DNA of 64,000 bases from Alphaproteobacteria bacterium (GTDB taxonomy: Bacteria > Pseudomonadota > Alphaproteobacteria > Rhodobacterales > Rhodobacteraceae): assembly GCA_030427145.1 (NCBI GenBank), contig JAUHWT010000017.1, positions 61,934 to 125,933 on the forward strand. The letters run 5' to 3'. The notes under the pieces were generated by a model, which did not search any database, was not told the DNA's origin, and saw only the letters and a program-made list of their open reading frames with translations. Shown piece after piece: positions 35,201 through 43,065 of the stretch. A program made the translations under genes and the position numbers. Position 1 is the first letter of the stretch, and the number at the start of each line of letters is the position of its first letter.

Positions 35201-36640
35201 ATGAGCGTGCTGCTGCAATACGTCAATGGTCATGAGGTAAATTATGGTCCCGCTGCGACCCTGAGCCGACAGCGCACCGCCTTTCTGAACGGGGGCGCAC
35301 CGACCCTCGCGCAGCGGCGCGCCGATCTCAAAACACTGCGCGGGCTGCTCACGGATCACCGGGCCGACTGGGAAGCAGCCATCGCCGCAGATTTCGGCCA
35401 CCGCGCCCATCACGAAACCGCCATCATGGAACTCGTCCCCACCATTGAGGGCATTGACTACCTCTCCCGCAACCTGCGTCGCTTCATGCGCCCCGAACGC
35501 CGTCACGTCCCGGCGCTGTTTCGCATGGGCAGTGCCCGTGTGGAGTACCAGCCGCTCGGCGTTGTGGGCATCATCTCGCCCTGGAACTACCCGGTAAACC
35601 TCGCCCTAATGCCACTCGCCACCGCGCTGGCGGCGGGCAACCGCGTCATGCTGAAGGTCTCCGAATTTACTCCCATCACCAGCGGCCTCATGCACCGCCT
35701 CATCTCGCAGGCCTTCGACCGGTTTCAGGTCAGCGTGATTACCGGCGACGCCTCCGTCGCCCAGGAATTCAGCCGCCTGCCCTTCGACCACCTCATGCTC
35801 ACCGGCTCGACCAAAACCGGACGCGCCGTGATGCAGGCGGCCAGCGAAAACCTCGTGCCGGTCACGCTGGAGCTTGGCGGCAAATCCCCCGTCATCGTTG
35901 CGCCGGGCCGTGTCACCGAACACACCACGCGCCGCATCGCCTTTGGCAAACTCGCCAATGCGGGGCAAACCTGCGTCGCGCCCGATTACGCTCTTGTGCA
36001 CGAAAACGACGTCGACGCCTTCACCGAAGCCTTCTCCACCGCGACCGCCCGGCTCTATCCCAACGGTCCGGACTGCAAAAGCTACAGCACAATCGCCAGC
36101 GACGCGCATTTTGACCGCCTGAATGCGCTGATTGACGACGCCCGCGCCCATGGCGCCCTGATCCTGCCCGTGGGCCGCAACGTGGCCCAGGCCGCCAACC
36201 GGGAGCGCACAATAGCGCCCACCCTGATCCTCAACCCCGCGCCGGGCATGGACGTGATGCAGGAGGAAATATTTGGCCCAATCCTGCCCATCGTCACCTA
36301 CAGGACGCTCGACCAGGCCATCGACTACATAAACGAACGGCCCCGCCCCCTCGCGCTTTACTATTTCGGCCCCGAGGGCGCCGCCTGCGACAGGGTCCTC
36401 TCCCGCACGACCTCCGGCAATGTCGGCATCAACTCGACCCTGATGCACGTGGCCCTGGACGACCTGCCCTTCGGCGGCATCGGCCACAGCGGCATGGGCG
36501 CCTATCACGGTATCGAAGGCTTCCGCCGCTTCAGCCATGCAAAAGGCATCTACGCCCAGGGCCGCCGAAACCTCGCCGACCTGGCCCAGCCTCCCTACGG
36601 CACCGCCGCCAACGCGCTGCTCGCATGGAAACTGGGATAG
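35201..36640 (+). CDS. calB: Aldehyde dehydrogenase, coniferyl aldehyde dehydrogenase-like
   Basis: 479 residues of the NAD(P)-dependent ALDH superfamily. Catalytic Glu in VTLELGGKSP and nucleophilic Cys in ANAGQTCVAPDYALVH are intact. The APDY sequence after the cysteine, short N-terminus and the C-terminal SHAKGIYAQ pattern resemble the coniferyl-aldehyde/ALDH3-like group, which oxidise aromatic or long-chain aldehydes to acids. GGAAAGAGAA precedes the ATG. Divergent TetR suggests aldehyde-inducible expression. The exact substrate is inferred. Confidence 0.85.
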   Translation: MSVLLQYVNGHEVNYGPAATLSRQRTAFLNGGAPTLAQRRADLKTLRGLLTDHRADWEAAIAADFGHRAHHETAIMELVPTIEGIDYLSRNLRRFMRPERRHVPALFRMGSARVEYQPLGVVGIISPWNYPVNLALMPLATALAAGNRVMLKVSEFTPITSGLMHRLISQAFDRFQVSVITGDASVAQEFSRLPFDHLMLTGSTKTGRAVMQAASENLVPVTLELGGKSPVIVAPGRVTEHTTRRIAFGKLANAGQTCVAPDYALVHENDVDAFTEAFSTATARLYPNGPDCKSYSTIASDAHFDRLNALIDDARAHGALILPVGRNVAQAANRERTIAPTLILNPAPGMDVMQEEIFGPILPIVTYRTLDQAIDYINERPRPLALYYFGPEGAACDRVLSRTTSGNVGINSTLMHVALDDLPFGGIGHSGMGAYHGIEGFRRFSHAKGIYAQGRRNLADLAQPPYGTAANALLAWKLG

Positions 36641-36693
36641 GCCCTCAATAAGGGCAATCCGGTCGCCGTACGCGCCATGTTCACTGCGACCGG
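36641..36693. terminator. Two hairpins between convergent aldehyde dehydrogenase and GST genes
   Basis: GCCCT-CAATA-AGGGC begins directly after the TAG stop (36641-36655). CCGGTCGC (36659-36666) and GCGACCGG (36686-36693) pair over a 19-nt loop. No clear T-run, so both are candidates only. Confidence 0.45.
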
Positions 36694-36745
36694 CCCGTGA
36701 CGTCATCAGGCTCAAAACCGGCTGACAGCCACCGCGACGAAGACT

Positions 36746-37447
36746 TTACCGGAACCGCGCGGCGTTTTCCGCCGCCGCGGCATCCGTATCACCCCGGCCA
36801 AAGGCGGACGGTCGCGGCTCCGGCAACTGCAGCGCCGCCTGCACCTTCGGCATGGCATCGATACGGTCGAACCAGGCCTGCAGATGCGGCAGCCCCTCGA
36901 CACTCACCGTCGCCCAGAAATACGTGCGCGCCCAGGGGTACGTCGTTATATCGGCAATCGAGATGTCGTCACCCACCAGCCACTCGCGCCCCTCAAGGCG
37001 CGTGTTGAGCACCTCCAGCAGTCGGCGGCTCTCGTTCACATAGCGGTCGATGGCATAGGGCACCTCGTCACCATTCGGTTTGGCAATCCGCTGAAAGAAC
37101 ATCGCCTGCCCCATCATCGGACCAATCCCGCCCATCTGGAACATCAGCCACTGCAGCGTCTCCGACCGCTCCTTCGGATCATGGCTCAGGAAGCGGTCGT
37201 ATTTCTCCGCCAGATACCACAGGATCGCCCCGCTCTCGAAGACCGCGAAATCATCATTCCCGCGATCCACGATGGTCGGAATGCGCCCGTTGGGATTGAT
37301 CTTCAGGTAGTCCGGCGCCTTCTGCTCCTTCTTCCCGAAATCAATCGGCACAAGCTCATACTCGATCTCCGCCTCATGCAGGAAAATCAGCGGCTTCCAG
37401 CCGTTCATCGTGTTGGCGGTGTAGAGAACAATATCAGGCCGCGACAT
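36746..37447 (-). CDS. Glutathione S-transferase family protein
   Basis: 233 residues with a thioredoxin-like N-terminal domain (IVLYTANTMNGWKPLIFLHE, then NPNGRIPTIVD with the cis-Pro and FESGAILWYLAEKY) and an all-helical C-terminal domain (WLVGDDISIADITTYPWA). Members conjugate or reduce with glutathione; the layout resembles Ure2/YfcG-type GSTs. It overlaps the upstream quinone reductase gene by 14 bp, so the pair is an operon, likely for electrophile or redox stress. Confidence 0.9.
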   Translation of the reverse strand: MSRPDIVLYTANTMNGWKPLIFLHEAEIEYELVPIDFGKKEQKAPDYLKINPNGRIPTIVDRGNDDFAVFESGAILWYLAEKYDRFLSHDPKERSETLQWLMFQMGGIGPMMGQAMFFQRIAKPNGDEVPYAIDRYVNESRRLLEVLNTRLEGREWLVGDDISIADITTYPWARTYFWATVSVEGLPHLQAWFDRIDAMPKVQAALQLPEPRPSAFGRGDTDAAAAENAARFR

Positions 37448-38042
37448 CGGCACTCTCCGCAAATACCTGCGCCAGATGCGCGTCAAACCGGGCGAAATCC
37501 GCCTCGACCGACGGGTTTTTCATCACGTCAAAGGCCGCAAACCCAGGCAGCGGCTCAAGCCCGAGAAACTTCGCGGTCAGATGCACCGGGCGCAGCAGAT
37601 CATCCACCGACATGCCCTCAAAGAACGGCTCATCAGGATCGCCAAACGCCTCTTTCGGTGCATTAAACGTCACGGACAGCACATAGCGCCGACCCTCAAG
37701 TGCGCCACCCATGCCGTAATTGGCGGTCGGCGCATCAGCGGTGCGGCCGTCACCCCTGGCGAGCCGTCCATCCATACCAGCGGTATAAACCTCATCCATG
37801 TATTTCTTGAACGACCAGGGCACACCCATCCAGTTCACCGGGAACTGCAGGATCACCGTGTCGGCCCAGACATGGTTTTCAATCTCGGCCTCCACATCAT
37901 AGCCCTCCGCCACCGTGGTCAGACGGACCTCGTGACCCTGGGCCTCAAGCGCGGCTTTCGCCCGCTCCACAAAGGCCGCGTTCAGCCGGCCGGGGGCGAA
38001 CTCATAGGGCTGTGTGCCGTTCAGAATTAGAATTTTGCTCAT
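37434..38042 (-). CDS. mdaB: NAD(P)H quinone reductase, MdaB-like flavodoxin-fold protein
   Basis: 202 residues. Begins MSKILILNGTQPYEFAPGRL, with a flavodoxin-like FAD-binding N-terminus, an ILQFPVNWMGVPWSFKKY segment and a VTFNAPKEAF loop. MdaB/YwrO-like enzymes reduce quinones by two electrons and protect from oxidative stress. Translationally overlaps the GST gene. A divergent HxlR regulator 131 bp away is the probable controller. Confidence 0.85.
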   Translation of the reverse strand: MSKILILNGTQPYEFAPGRLNAAFVERAKAALEAQGHEVRLTTVAEGYDVEAEIENHVWADTVILQFPVNWMGVPWSFKKYMDEVYTAGMDGRLARGDGRTADAPTANYGMGGALEGRRYVLSVTFNAPKEAFGDPDEPFFEGMSVDDLLRPVHLTAKFLGLEPLPGFAAFDVMKNPSVEADFARFDAHLAQVFAESADVAA

Positions 38043-38173
38043 CTCACTGGTCCTTTCCACTGCCACCCGTCCCCGACGGGCCCTGTCCGGCACCAGATGC
38101 GTCTTGAAGGATGCAAAAGCAACCAGTATACTTTTTGTAACCTTTAAATTTACCCGTCAGGAAAGTGTGAGCC

Positions 38174-38545
38174 ATGGATGCAAGAGTTGAGGAGGACGGG
38201 CAGGGTCGCCGCAGCGCCCGCGACGCCTGCACCGAGCCCTGCGCCATCGAGCGGGGCATGCGGATCATCGGCGGCAAATGGACCGGTTCGATTCTCTGGC
38301 ACCTGAAAGATGGTCCGGTGCGGTTCAACGACCTCGCCCGCATGGTCGGCGGCGCCTCCAAGAAAATGATCACCGAACGCCTGCGCCAGCTTGTGGACCA
38401 GGGCCTGGTGAAACGTCAGGTCCTCGAAACCTCCCCCGTTTCCGTCACTTACGAGATCACCGATTTCGGCCGCACCGCGCTTGGCTTCCTCGACGAGCTG
38501 CGCCGGTGGAGCGAGGAACTGCCCTCAAACGGCAACGGCGCCTGA
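38174..38545 (+). CDS. HxlR family transcriptional regulator
   Basis: 123 residues with the HxlR winged helix: an N-terminal cysteine pair (DACTEPCAIERGM), IIGGKWTGSILWHLKDGPVRF, KKMITERLRQLVDQGLVKR and the TYEITDFGRTAL wing. Family members often sense quinones or aldehydes by cysteine modification, and Cys19/Cys23 could serve here. Divergent from mdaB-GST, its likely target. Confidence 0.9.
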   Translation: MDARVEEDGQGRRSARDACTEPCAIERGMRIIGGKWTGSILWHLKDGPVRFNDLARMVGGASKKMITERLRQLVDQGLVKRQVLETSPVSVTYEITDFGRTALGFLDELRRWSEELPSNGNGA

Positions 38546-38549
38546 ACAC

Positions 38550-38582
38550 AAAAAACCCTGCCGCCCTTTCCAGGCGACAGGG
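38550..38582 (-). terminator. Intrinsic terminator of the TonB receptor gene
   Basis: On the minus strand CCCTG-T-CGCC pairs with GGCG-G-CAGGG around a 7-nt loop and is followed by TTTTTT. It lies just after the receptor stop and may also limit the convergent HxlR transcript. Confidence 0.8.
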
Positions 38583-38607
38583 TGTCCAATCCGCGGACGG
38601 ATCCGCC

Positions 38608-40539
38608 TCAGAACGTCTTCACAGCCACCAGGCTGATCGTACGGCCCGGCTCCTTGAGCGTGGTCAGCTCGTCATACTCACCGCCATAGGTGGCGCGGTC
38701 GGCGTATTCCGCATCGAACAGGTTGTCGACGGTCAGGCGCAGCAGAACGCTTTCCATCTGCGGCGGCACGTATTCCGCGAACACGTTCACGACCTCATAC
38801 CCGTCCAGATCGTTGACGCCATCGGGCATGTCGTAGTCGAACGCCAGGTCCAGACCACCGCCCACGCGCAGCCCGTCAAAGCCCGTTTCCTGCTGAACCT
38901 CTAACGCGGCGACGGTCCCCAGCGGCGCACCGTAATCCAGCGCGTAGTAGCTGTCGACCGGATCGCCATCGACCTCAACATCGCTCCTTGAAAGCGTCGC
39001 CCGCATGAAGCCGGACGCCCAGCCATATGTCGCGCCCAGGTTGAAACCTTTGCTCTCAAAGTCGAAATTGTCCACACCGCCGCGGGCGTTGTTGATCTCC
39101 GTCAGAAAGAACTCACCGCCAAGGCTCAGCGCACCAATGCGCCAGTCCATCCCAACCGTAGCGTTGTTCGCCCGCGACGCCTCCAGCCCGTCATATTCCC
39201 AGGTCGGCAAATAGGTGTAGTTATCCTCGATATCGATGCCGCCAAACACTGACGACGCCCCCGCCCGGATATCCACCGTGTCCGTAATCGCATAGGTGGC
39301 CGAGACGTTGCCCGAGGCCCCGTTGCTGTCAATATCGTCGCCATTCACGCCCTCAAACGACTGCCAGTCATAGCGGCCACCAAAGGACAGTTTGAGGCGC
39401 TCCACCGGCTCCATCCGGGCCTGGGCGAAGATACCCGTGTTGAAACTCTCCTCGCTGTTGTCGTCTCCAAAGGTCGGGCTGGTGTACTCCCCCGTCCGCT
39501 TCTGAAAATCCATACCGGCATTCACGCGATCGGTCGCCGACAGATGGAACACGTTCTGGATGGAGGCCGACCAGGTATCCGACAGACCGTTGCTGTCCCA
39601 CGGTTCCGGGACCCTGATGTCACTCTCGGAATATCCGATCTCAAGCCGCGGGTCCCAAAACCCTCCGGCCTGCATGTTCTGGTAGGACAGCGAGTGACTG
39701 CTCCGCTGCGTGTCATAGCGTCGCAGACTGTCCGTCACGCCTTCAAGCCCGCCGAAATTGGCGCGGAACTGACGCAGCTCATCATCGTCAAGCTGAAGCC
39801 CCGAATACTCAATCCGGTGACCCGTGTCGCTCTCATACGCAAGCTTGCCCAGGAAACTCGTCAGGTCCGCAGCCGTGCCGAAGACCTCATTGCCGTCGCC
39901 GTCATCGTAGTCATCGCCGGTAGCGCGCTTGCCATAGAGAACCCACTCAAAGCCCCGGTACATCCCCGCGAGGGTCAGAGCCCCCTGCGCCGTGTCGCCA
40001 TTGTCCGAATACGAAAGGCGCAGGTTACCGCCCACCACCTGACCGAACTCCAGAATGTCCGTGGCATCCAGCGTCTCAAACACCACCGACCCGGCCAGGG
40101 CGTAGGGCCCCGCATCCGCAGGCGACACCGTTGCATCAACCCGCACGGCCTTCAGAAGGCCGGGATCGATTGCGTTGGCCGAGACATGATGAAACGCGCG
40201 GTTGTTCTGCGACGCCCCATCAATGGTCACGCCGAGGTTCAGCATGTCCACACCGTTGACGAAAATCTTCTGCGTCAGCGGCAGGGCGCCCCCCACCGAT
40301 ACCGAGGCAATGCCCGAGAACACGTCCTTCAGATCGCCCGTTCGCGCGTTTTCCAATTCGCGCTCCGTCACATACATTGAGGTTGCACGGTCCGCGCTGC
40401 CCCCAAGCTCATCCTCGGCCTCGACCACAATCGGGTCCAGTGAAAAGCTTTCCTCCTGTGCCGCCGCCATCTGGGACATGGCCAGGACCGATGCCGTACC
40501 CGCCAGAATCCGGGCCGTGTTTCCGCGCGAAAACGCCAT
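38608..40539 (-). CDS. TonB-dependent outer-membrane receptor
   Basis: About 643 residues with signal peptide (cleavage near AAAQ-E). A TonB box-like SFSLDPIVVEAED, plug domain (VFSGIASVSVGGALPLTQKIF), and a long beta-barrel ending in phenylalanine (SLVAVKTF) are visible. The barrel shows alternating aromatic strands and a TVDNLFDAEYADRA motif typical of siderophore, haem or vitamin receptors. Start at 40539 follows GGGGGAAG. A palindrome upstream may be its operator. Ligand unknown; no TonB or ABC genes adjoin. Confidence 0.9.
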   Translation of the reverse strand: MAFSRGNTARILAGTASVLAMSQMAAAQEESFSLDPIVVEAEDELGGSADRATSMYVTERELENARTGDLKDVFSGIASVSVGGALPLTQKIFVNGVDMLNLGVTIDGASQNNRAFHHVSANAIDPGLLKAVRVDATVSPADAGPYALAGSVVFETLDATDILEFGQVVGGNLRLSYSDNGDTAQGALTLAGMYRGFEWVLYGKRATGDDYDDGDGNEVFGTAADLTSFLGKLAYESDTGHRIEYSGLQLDDDELRQFRANFGGLEGVTDSLRRYDTQRSSHSLSYQNMQAGGFWDPRLEIGYSESDIRVPEPWDSNGLSDTWSASIQNVFHLSATDRVNAGMDFQKRTGEYTSPTFGDDNSEESFNTGIFAQARMEPVERLKLSFGGRYDWQSFEGVNGDDIDSNGASGNVSATYAITDTVDIRAGASSVFGGIDIEDNYTYLPTWEYDGLEASRANNATVGMDWRIGALSLGGEFFLTEINNARGGVDNFDFESKGFNLGATYGWASGFMRATLSRSDVEVDGDPVDSYYALDYGAPLGTVAALEVQQETGFDGLRVGGGLDLAFDYDMPDGVNDLDGYEVVNVFAEYVPPQMESVLLRLTVDNLFDAEYADRATYGGEYDELTTLKEPGRTISLVAVKTF

Positions 40540-40618
40540 AATGACTTCCCCCGTCATACTCTGTTTCTGGCTTGGGGAAACCCTGGCTCAACGTGCCGCA
40601 TATACCGAACGTCCGATT

Positions 40619-40634
40619 ACATGCAAGTGCATGT
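40619..40634. promoter_or_regulatory. ACATGCA-AG-TGCATGT palindrome upstream of the TonB receptor
   Basis: Perfect 7-bp arms separated by two bases, about 80 bp before the receptor start and 175 bp before the lipoprotein gene. It looks like an operator for a dimeric, probably metal-responsive regulator; no consensus I know matches exactly. Confidence 0.5.
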
Positions 40635-40808
40635 TAACCTTTTGGACGATGTTTCAACCCCTGCGCGTACCAATGCCCACTGCACAGGCACGAAACGCCG
40701 GGAGAGACGCCGACAACCCTCCATTAACCCTGTTCCAAAGCAATCCTTGCCCCAAACGCGGCTTTTACGACAAATTGTATCTATCCAAGGGGTATGGGGA
40801 ACACCGGC

Positions 40809-41126
40809 ATGCGTAATCTGACACTGCTTTTTGGCCTGTTGCTGCTCGCGGCCTGCGGTGGCAATGGCAAAACCGATCTGAAACCTTCCGAGAGCGGCGG
40901 CAGCCGGGCGGAGGGCATCGTGATCCATTCCTCCACCAAAAGCCTGTTCACGCCGGTCACTCCGGACTGGACCATCGCCGACGGCAACGCGCTGGACCGC
41001 TGCCGCTCCTGGGGCTATGAGCGCGCCTCGGAATACACCGGGTCGCAGGAAATCTGCCGCCAGTATGACCGCCACGGACGCTGCACGATTACGACGACCA
41101 AGCGCTACTACCAGTGCGAAGGCTGA
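40809..41126 (+). CDS. YecR-like small lipoprotein
   Basis: 105 residues with an ideal lipoprotein signal (LLFGLLLLAACGG; lipobox LAAC). The C-terminal half contains an ALDRCRSWGYERASEY...QEICRQY...CTITTTKRYYQCEG pattern with four cysteines that resembles YecR-like proteins. Start at 40809 is preferred over 40794 for ribosome-site spacing. Located between the receptor promoter and the deo cluster; the role is unknown. Confidence 0.75.
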   Translation: MRNLTLLFGLLLLAACGGNGKTDLKPSESGGSRAEGIVIHSSTKSLFTPVTPDWTIADGNALDRCRSWGYERASEYTGSQEICRQYDRHGRCTITTTKRYYQCEG

Positions 41127-41160
41127 GCCACTTAACCTGACGACAGCAGAACCTTAAACG

Positions 41161-41952
41161 TCACGCCCGGCCGACCCGCCGGGCCTGATGCTTCGCCACG
41201 GCATCGCGGGTCATCTCGCCCTTTTCCGTGAGGATCACGTCAAACTCCGCAAGGTCCGCGATGCAGGCCGACTTGATCTGACCGATCTTGCTGCGGTCCA
41301 CCACCAGAACGCTTGACCGCGCCCGCGCCATCGCCGCCCGCTTCAGCCCGGCCTCCCGAAACGTGGTGCAGGTCGCGCCCAGATCCGCATCCACACCGGC
41401 CGCTGAAATAAAGGCGTGCCCAATGGCAAACTGCGCCAGCGTCGCATCCTCATCAAGCGGATAGAACGACGCCGTAGGCGGGTGATACGTCCCCCCGATC
41501 ACCACCAGCCGGATATTGGGCTTGCGCACCGCCATATCCGCGATGTTTAGCGCATAGCAGATCAGCGTGACCTCCATATCCACCGGGATCATCCCCACCA
41601 GATGCGGCAGCGTGGTGCCGCAATCCACAAAGATGGTGTCCTTCTCCCGGATCAGCGGAACACACGCCGCGCAGGCCGCTTTCTTCGCCGCCTCGTTCCG
41701 CTCCGACGCCTCGGTCAGATCATAGGGCGTACGCTGAGCCGACCCGTCCGCGGCCATAATGTGGCCGCCCAGGAACTGAAAAAAGTTCTCGTTGTTCCGC
41801 ACGTCCCGCCGTACGGTCATCTCCGACACGTCGAGCAGTTCCGCCGCATCGCGCACATGCAAACTCTTCTGTCGCGTCACCTCATCAAGCAGCCGCGTCA
41901 CCCGCGCCTGCTTCCTGTCGACCGCCCGTCCGGCATCCCCGGTTTTCGACAT
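41161..41952 (-). CDS. deoR: DeoR family repressor of the deo-type operon
   Basis: 263 residues. N-terminal DeoR winged HTH (LLDEVTRQKSLHVRDAAELL, then VSEMTVRRDVR) and a C-terminal sugar-phosphate-binding domain (TIFVDCGTTLPHLVG). Family members are released from DNA by phosphorylated sugars such as deoxyribose 5-phosphate. Divergent from deoC with a TTTTGTTA...TAACAAAA palindrome in between, so it very likely represses this operon. Confidence 0.88.
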   Translation of the reverse strand: MSKTGDAGRAVDRKQARVTRLLDEVTRQKSLHVRDAAELLDVSEMTVRRDVRNNENFFQFLGGHIMAADGSAQRTPYDLTEASERNEAAKKAACAACVPLIREKDTIFVDCGTTLPHLVGMIPVDMEVTLICYALNIADMAVRKPNIRLVVIGGTYHPPTASFYPLDEDATLAQFAIGHAFISAAGVDADLGATCTTFREAGLKRAAMARARSSVLVVDRSKIGQIKSACIADLAEFDVILTEKGEMTRDAVAKHQARRVGRA

Positions 41953-41967
41953 TTCCTCACCAATCAT

Positions 41968-42011
41968 TTTTGTTAGAATAGTAACATTGTGCTGTTGACA
42001 TTATAACAAAA
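41968..42011. promoter_or_regulatory. DeoR operator/promoter region
   Basis: TTTTGTTA at 41968-41975 is inverted as TAACAAAA at 42004-42011. GTTA-GAATAG-TAAC adds a smaller palindrome at 41972-41984, and TTGACA (41995-42000) could be the deoC -35 box. The symmetry and position fit DeoR control of both divergent genes. Confidence 0.6.
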
Positions 42012-42069
42012 CTGTCAGAGGTTCAAATAGTACCTGAAACCGGGACACCGCATGGCAAGGGGGAGGTTC

Positions 42070-43059
42070 ATGCAACAGACCGCTCGACTTTCGGGCAGCG
42101 CGTCCAGCAATTCCTGGCGCAATGCCGGAATGCCGCTCGACCTTGGCATCCTGAACAATGTGCGCGTCAACCGCTCGGCCACCGAGCGCCGTGTCGCCGC
42201 CCTGCCCGGCCGTCGCGCCGTCAAGGGACCGGCCCAGAGCGCCTGGCTTTTGAAGGCCGTGACCTGCATCGACCTCACCACCCTCAACGGTGACGACACC
42301 GAGGGCCGCGTCCGCCGCCTCTGCGCCAAGGCCCGCCAGCCCGTCCGCCCCGACATTCTCGAGGGTCTCGGGATGGGCGACCGCCGCATCACCACCGGTG
42401 CGGTCTGCGTCTACCACCGTTTCGTTCCCACCGCCGTTGAGGCGCTGAAGGGCACGGGCATCCCCGTCGCCGCCGTCTCCACCGGCTTCCCCGCCGGCCT
42501 GGCACCCCATGACACCAAACTGGCCGAGATCCAGTCCTCCGTCGCGGACGGGGCCGAGGAGATTGACATCGTCATCACCCGCGAACACGTCCTGACCGGC
42601 AACTGGCAGGCGCTCTATGACGAGATGCGCGACTTCCGCGACGCCTGCGGCGAGGCCCATGTGAAAGCCATTCTCGCCACCGGCGACCTCAAAACACTGC
42701 GCAACGTGGCAAAAGCCAGCCTCGTCTGCATGATGGCCGGGGCCGATTTCATCAAAACCTCCACCGGCAAGGAGGGCGTCAACGCCACCCTGCCCGTCTC
42801 ACTCACCATGATCCGCACCATCCGCCAGTACCAGGAACTGACCGGCTTCAAAATCGGCTACAAACCGGCCGGCGGCGTGTCAAAGGCCAAGGACGTGCTG
42901 AATTACTTCGCCCTGATGAAGGAGGAACTGGGCCGCGATTGGCTGGAACCGGACCTGTTCCGCATTGGCGCCTCGTCCCTTCTCGCGGATATCGAGCGTC
43001 AGCTTGAACACCATGTCACCGGCGCCTACAGCGCCCTTGAACGCCACCCGATCGGATAA
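42070..43059 (+). CDS. deoC: Deoxyribose-phosphate aldolase
   Basis: 329 residues. DeoC splits 2-deoxyribose 5-phosphate into acetaldehyde and glyceraldehyde 3-phosphate. The Schiff-base lysine lies in DFIKTSTGK and the second active-site lysine in IGYKPAGGVS; the EIDIVI segment is also typical. Longer than the E. coli enzyme, with an extra N-terminus as in eukaryotic-like/longer DeoC proteins. The ATG at 42070 directly follows AAGGGGGAGG. First gene of a long operon with ALDH16 and a kinase, so the pathway is internally consistent. Confidence 0.94.
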   Translation: MQQTARLSGSASSNSWRNAGMPLDLGILNNVRVNRSATERRVAALPGRRAVKGPAQSAWLLKAVTCIDLTTLNGDDTEGRVRRLCAKARQPVRPDILEGLGMGDRRITTGAVCVYHRFVPTAVEALKGTGIPVAAVSTGFPAGLAPHDTKLAEIQSSVADGAEEIDIVITREHVLTGNWQALYDEMRDFRDACGEAHVKAILATGDLKTLRNVAKASLVCMMAGADFIKTSTGKEGVNATLPVSLTMIRTIRQYQELTGFKIGYKPAGGVSKAKDVLNYFALMKEELGRDWLEPDLFRIGASSLLADIERQLEHHVTGAYSALERHPIG

Positions 43060-43065
43060 ATTCTC

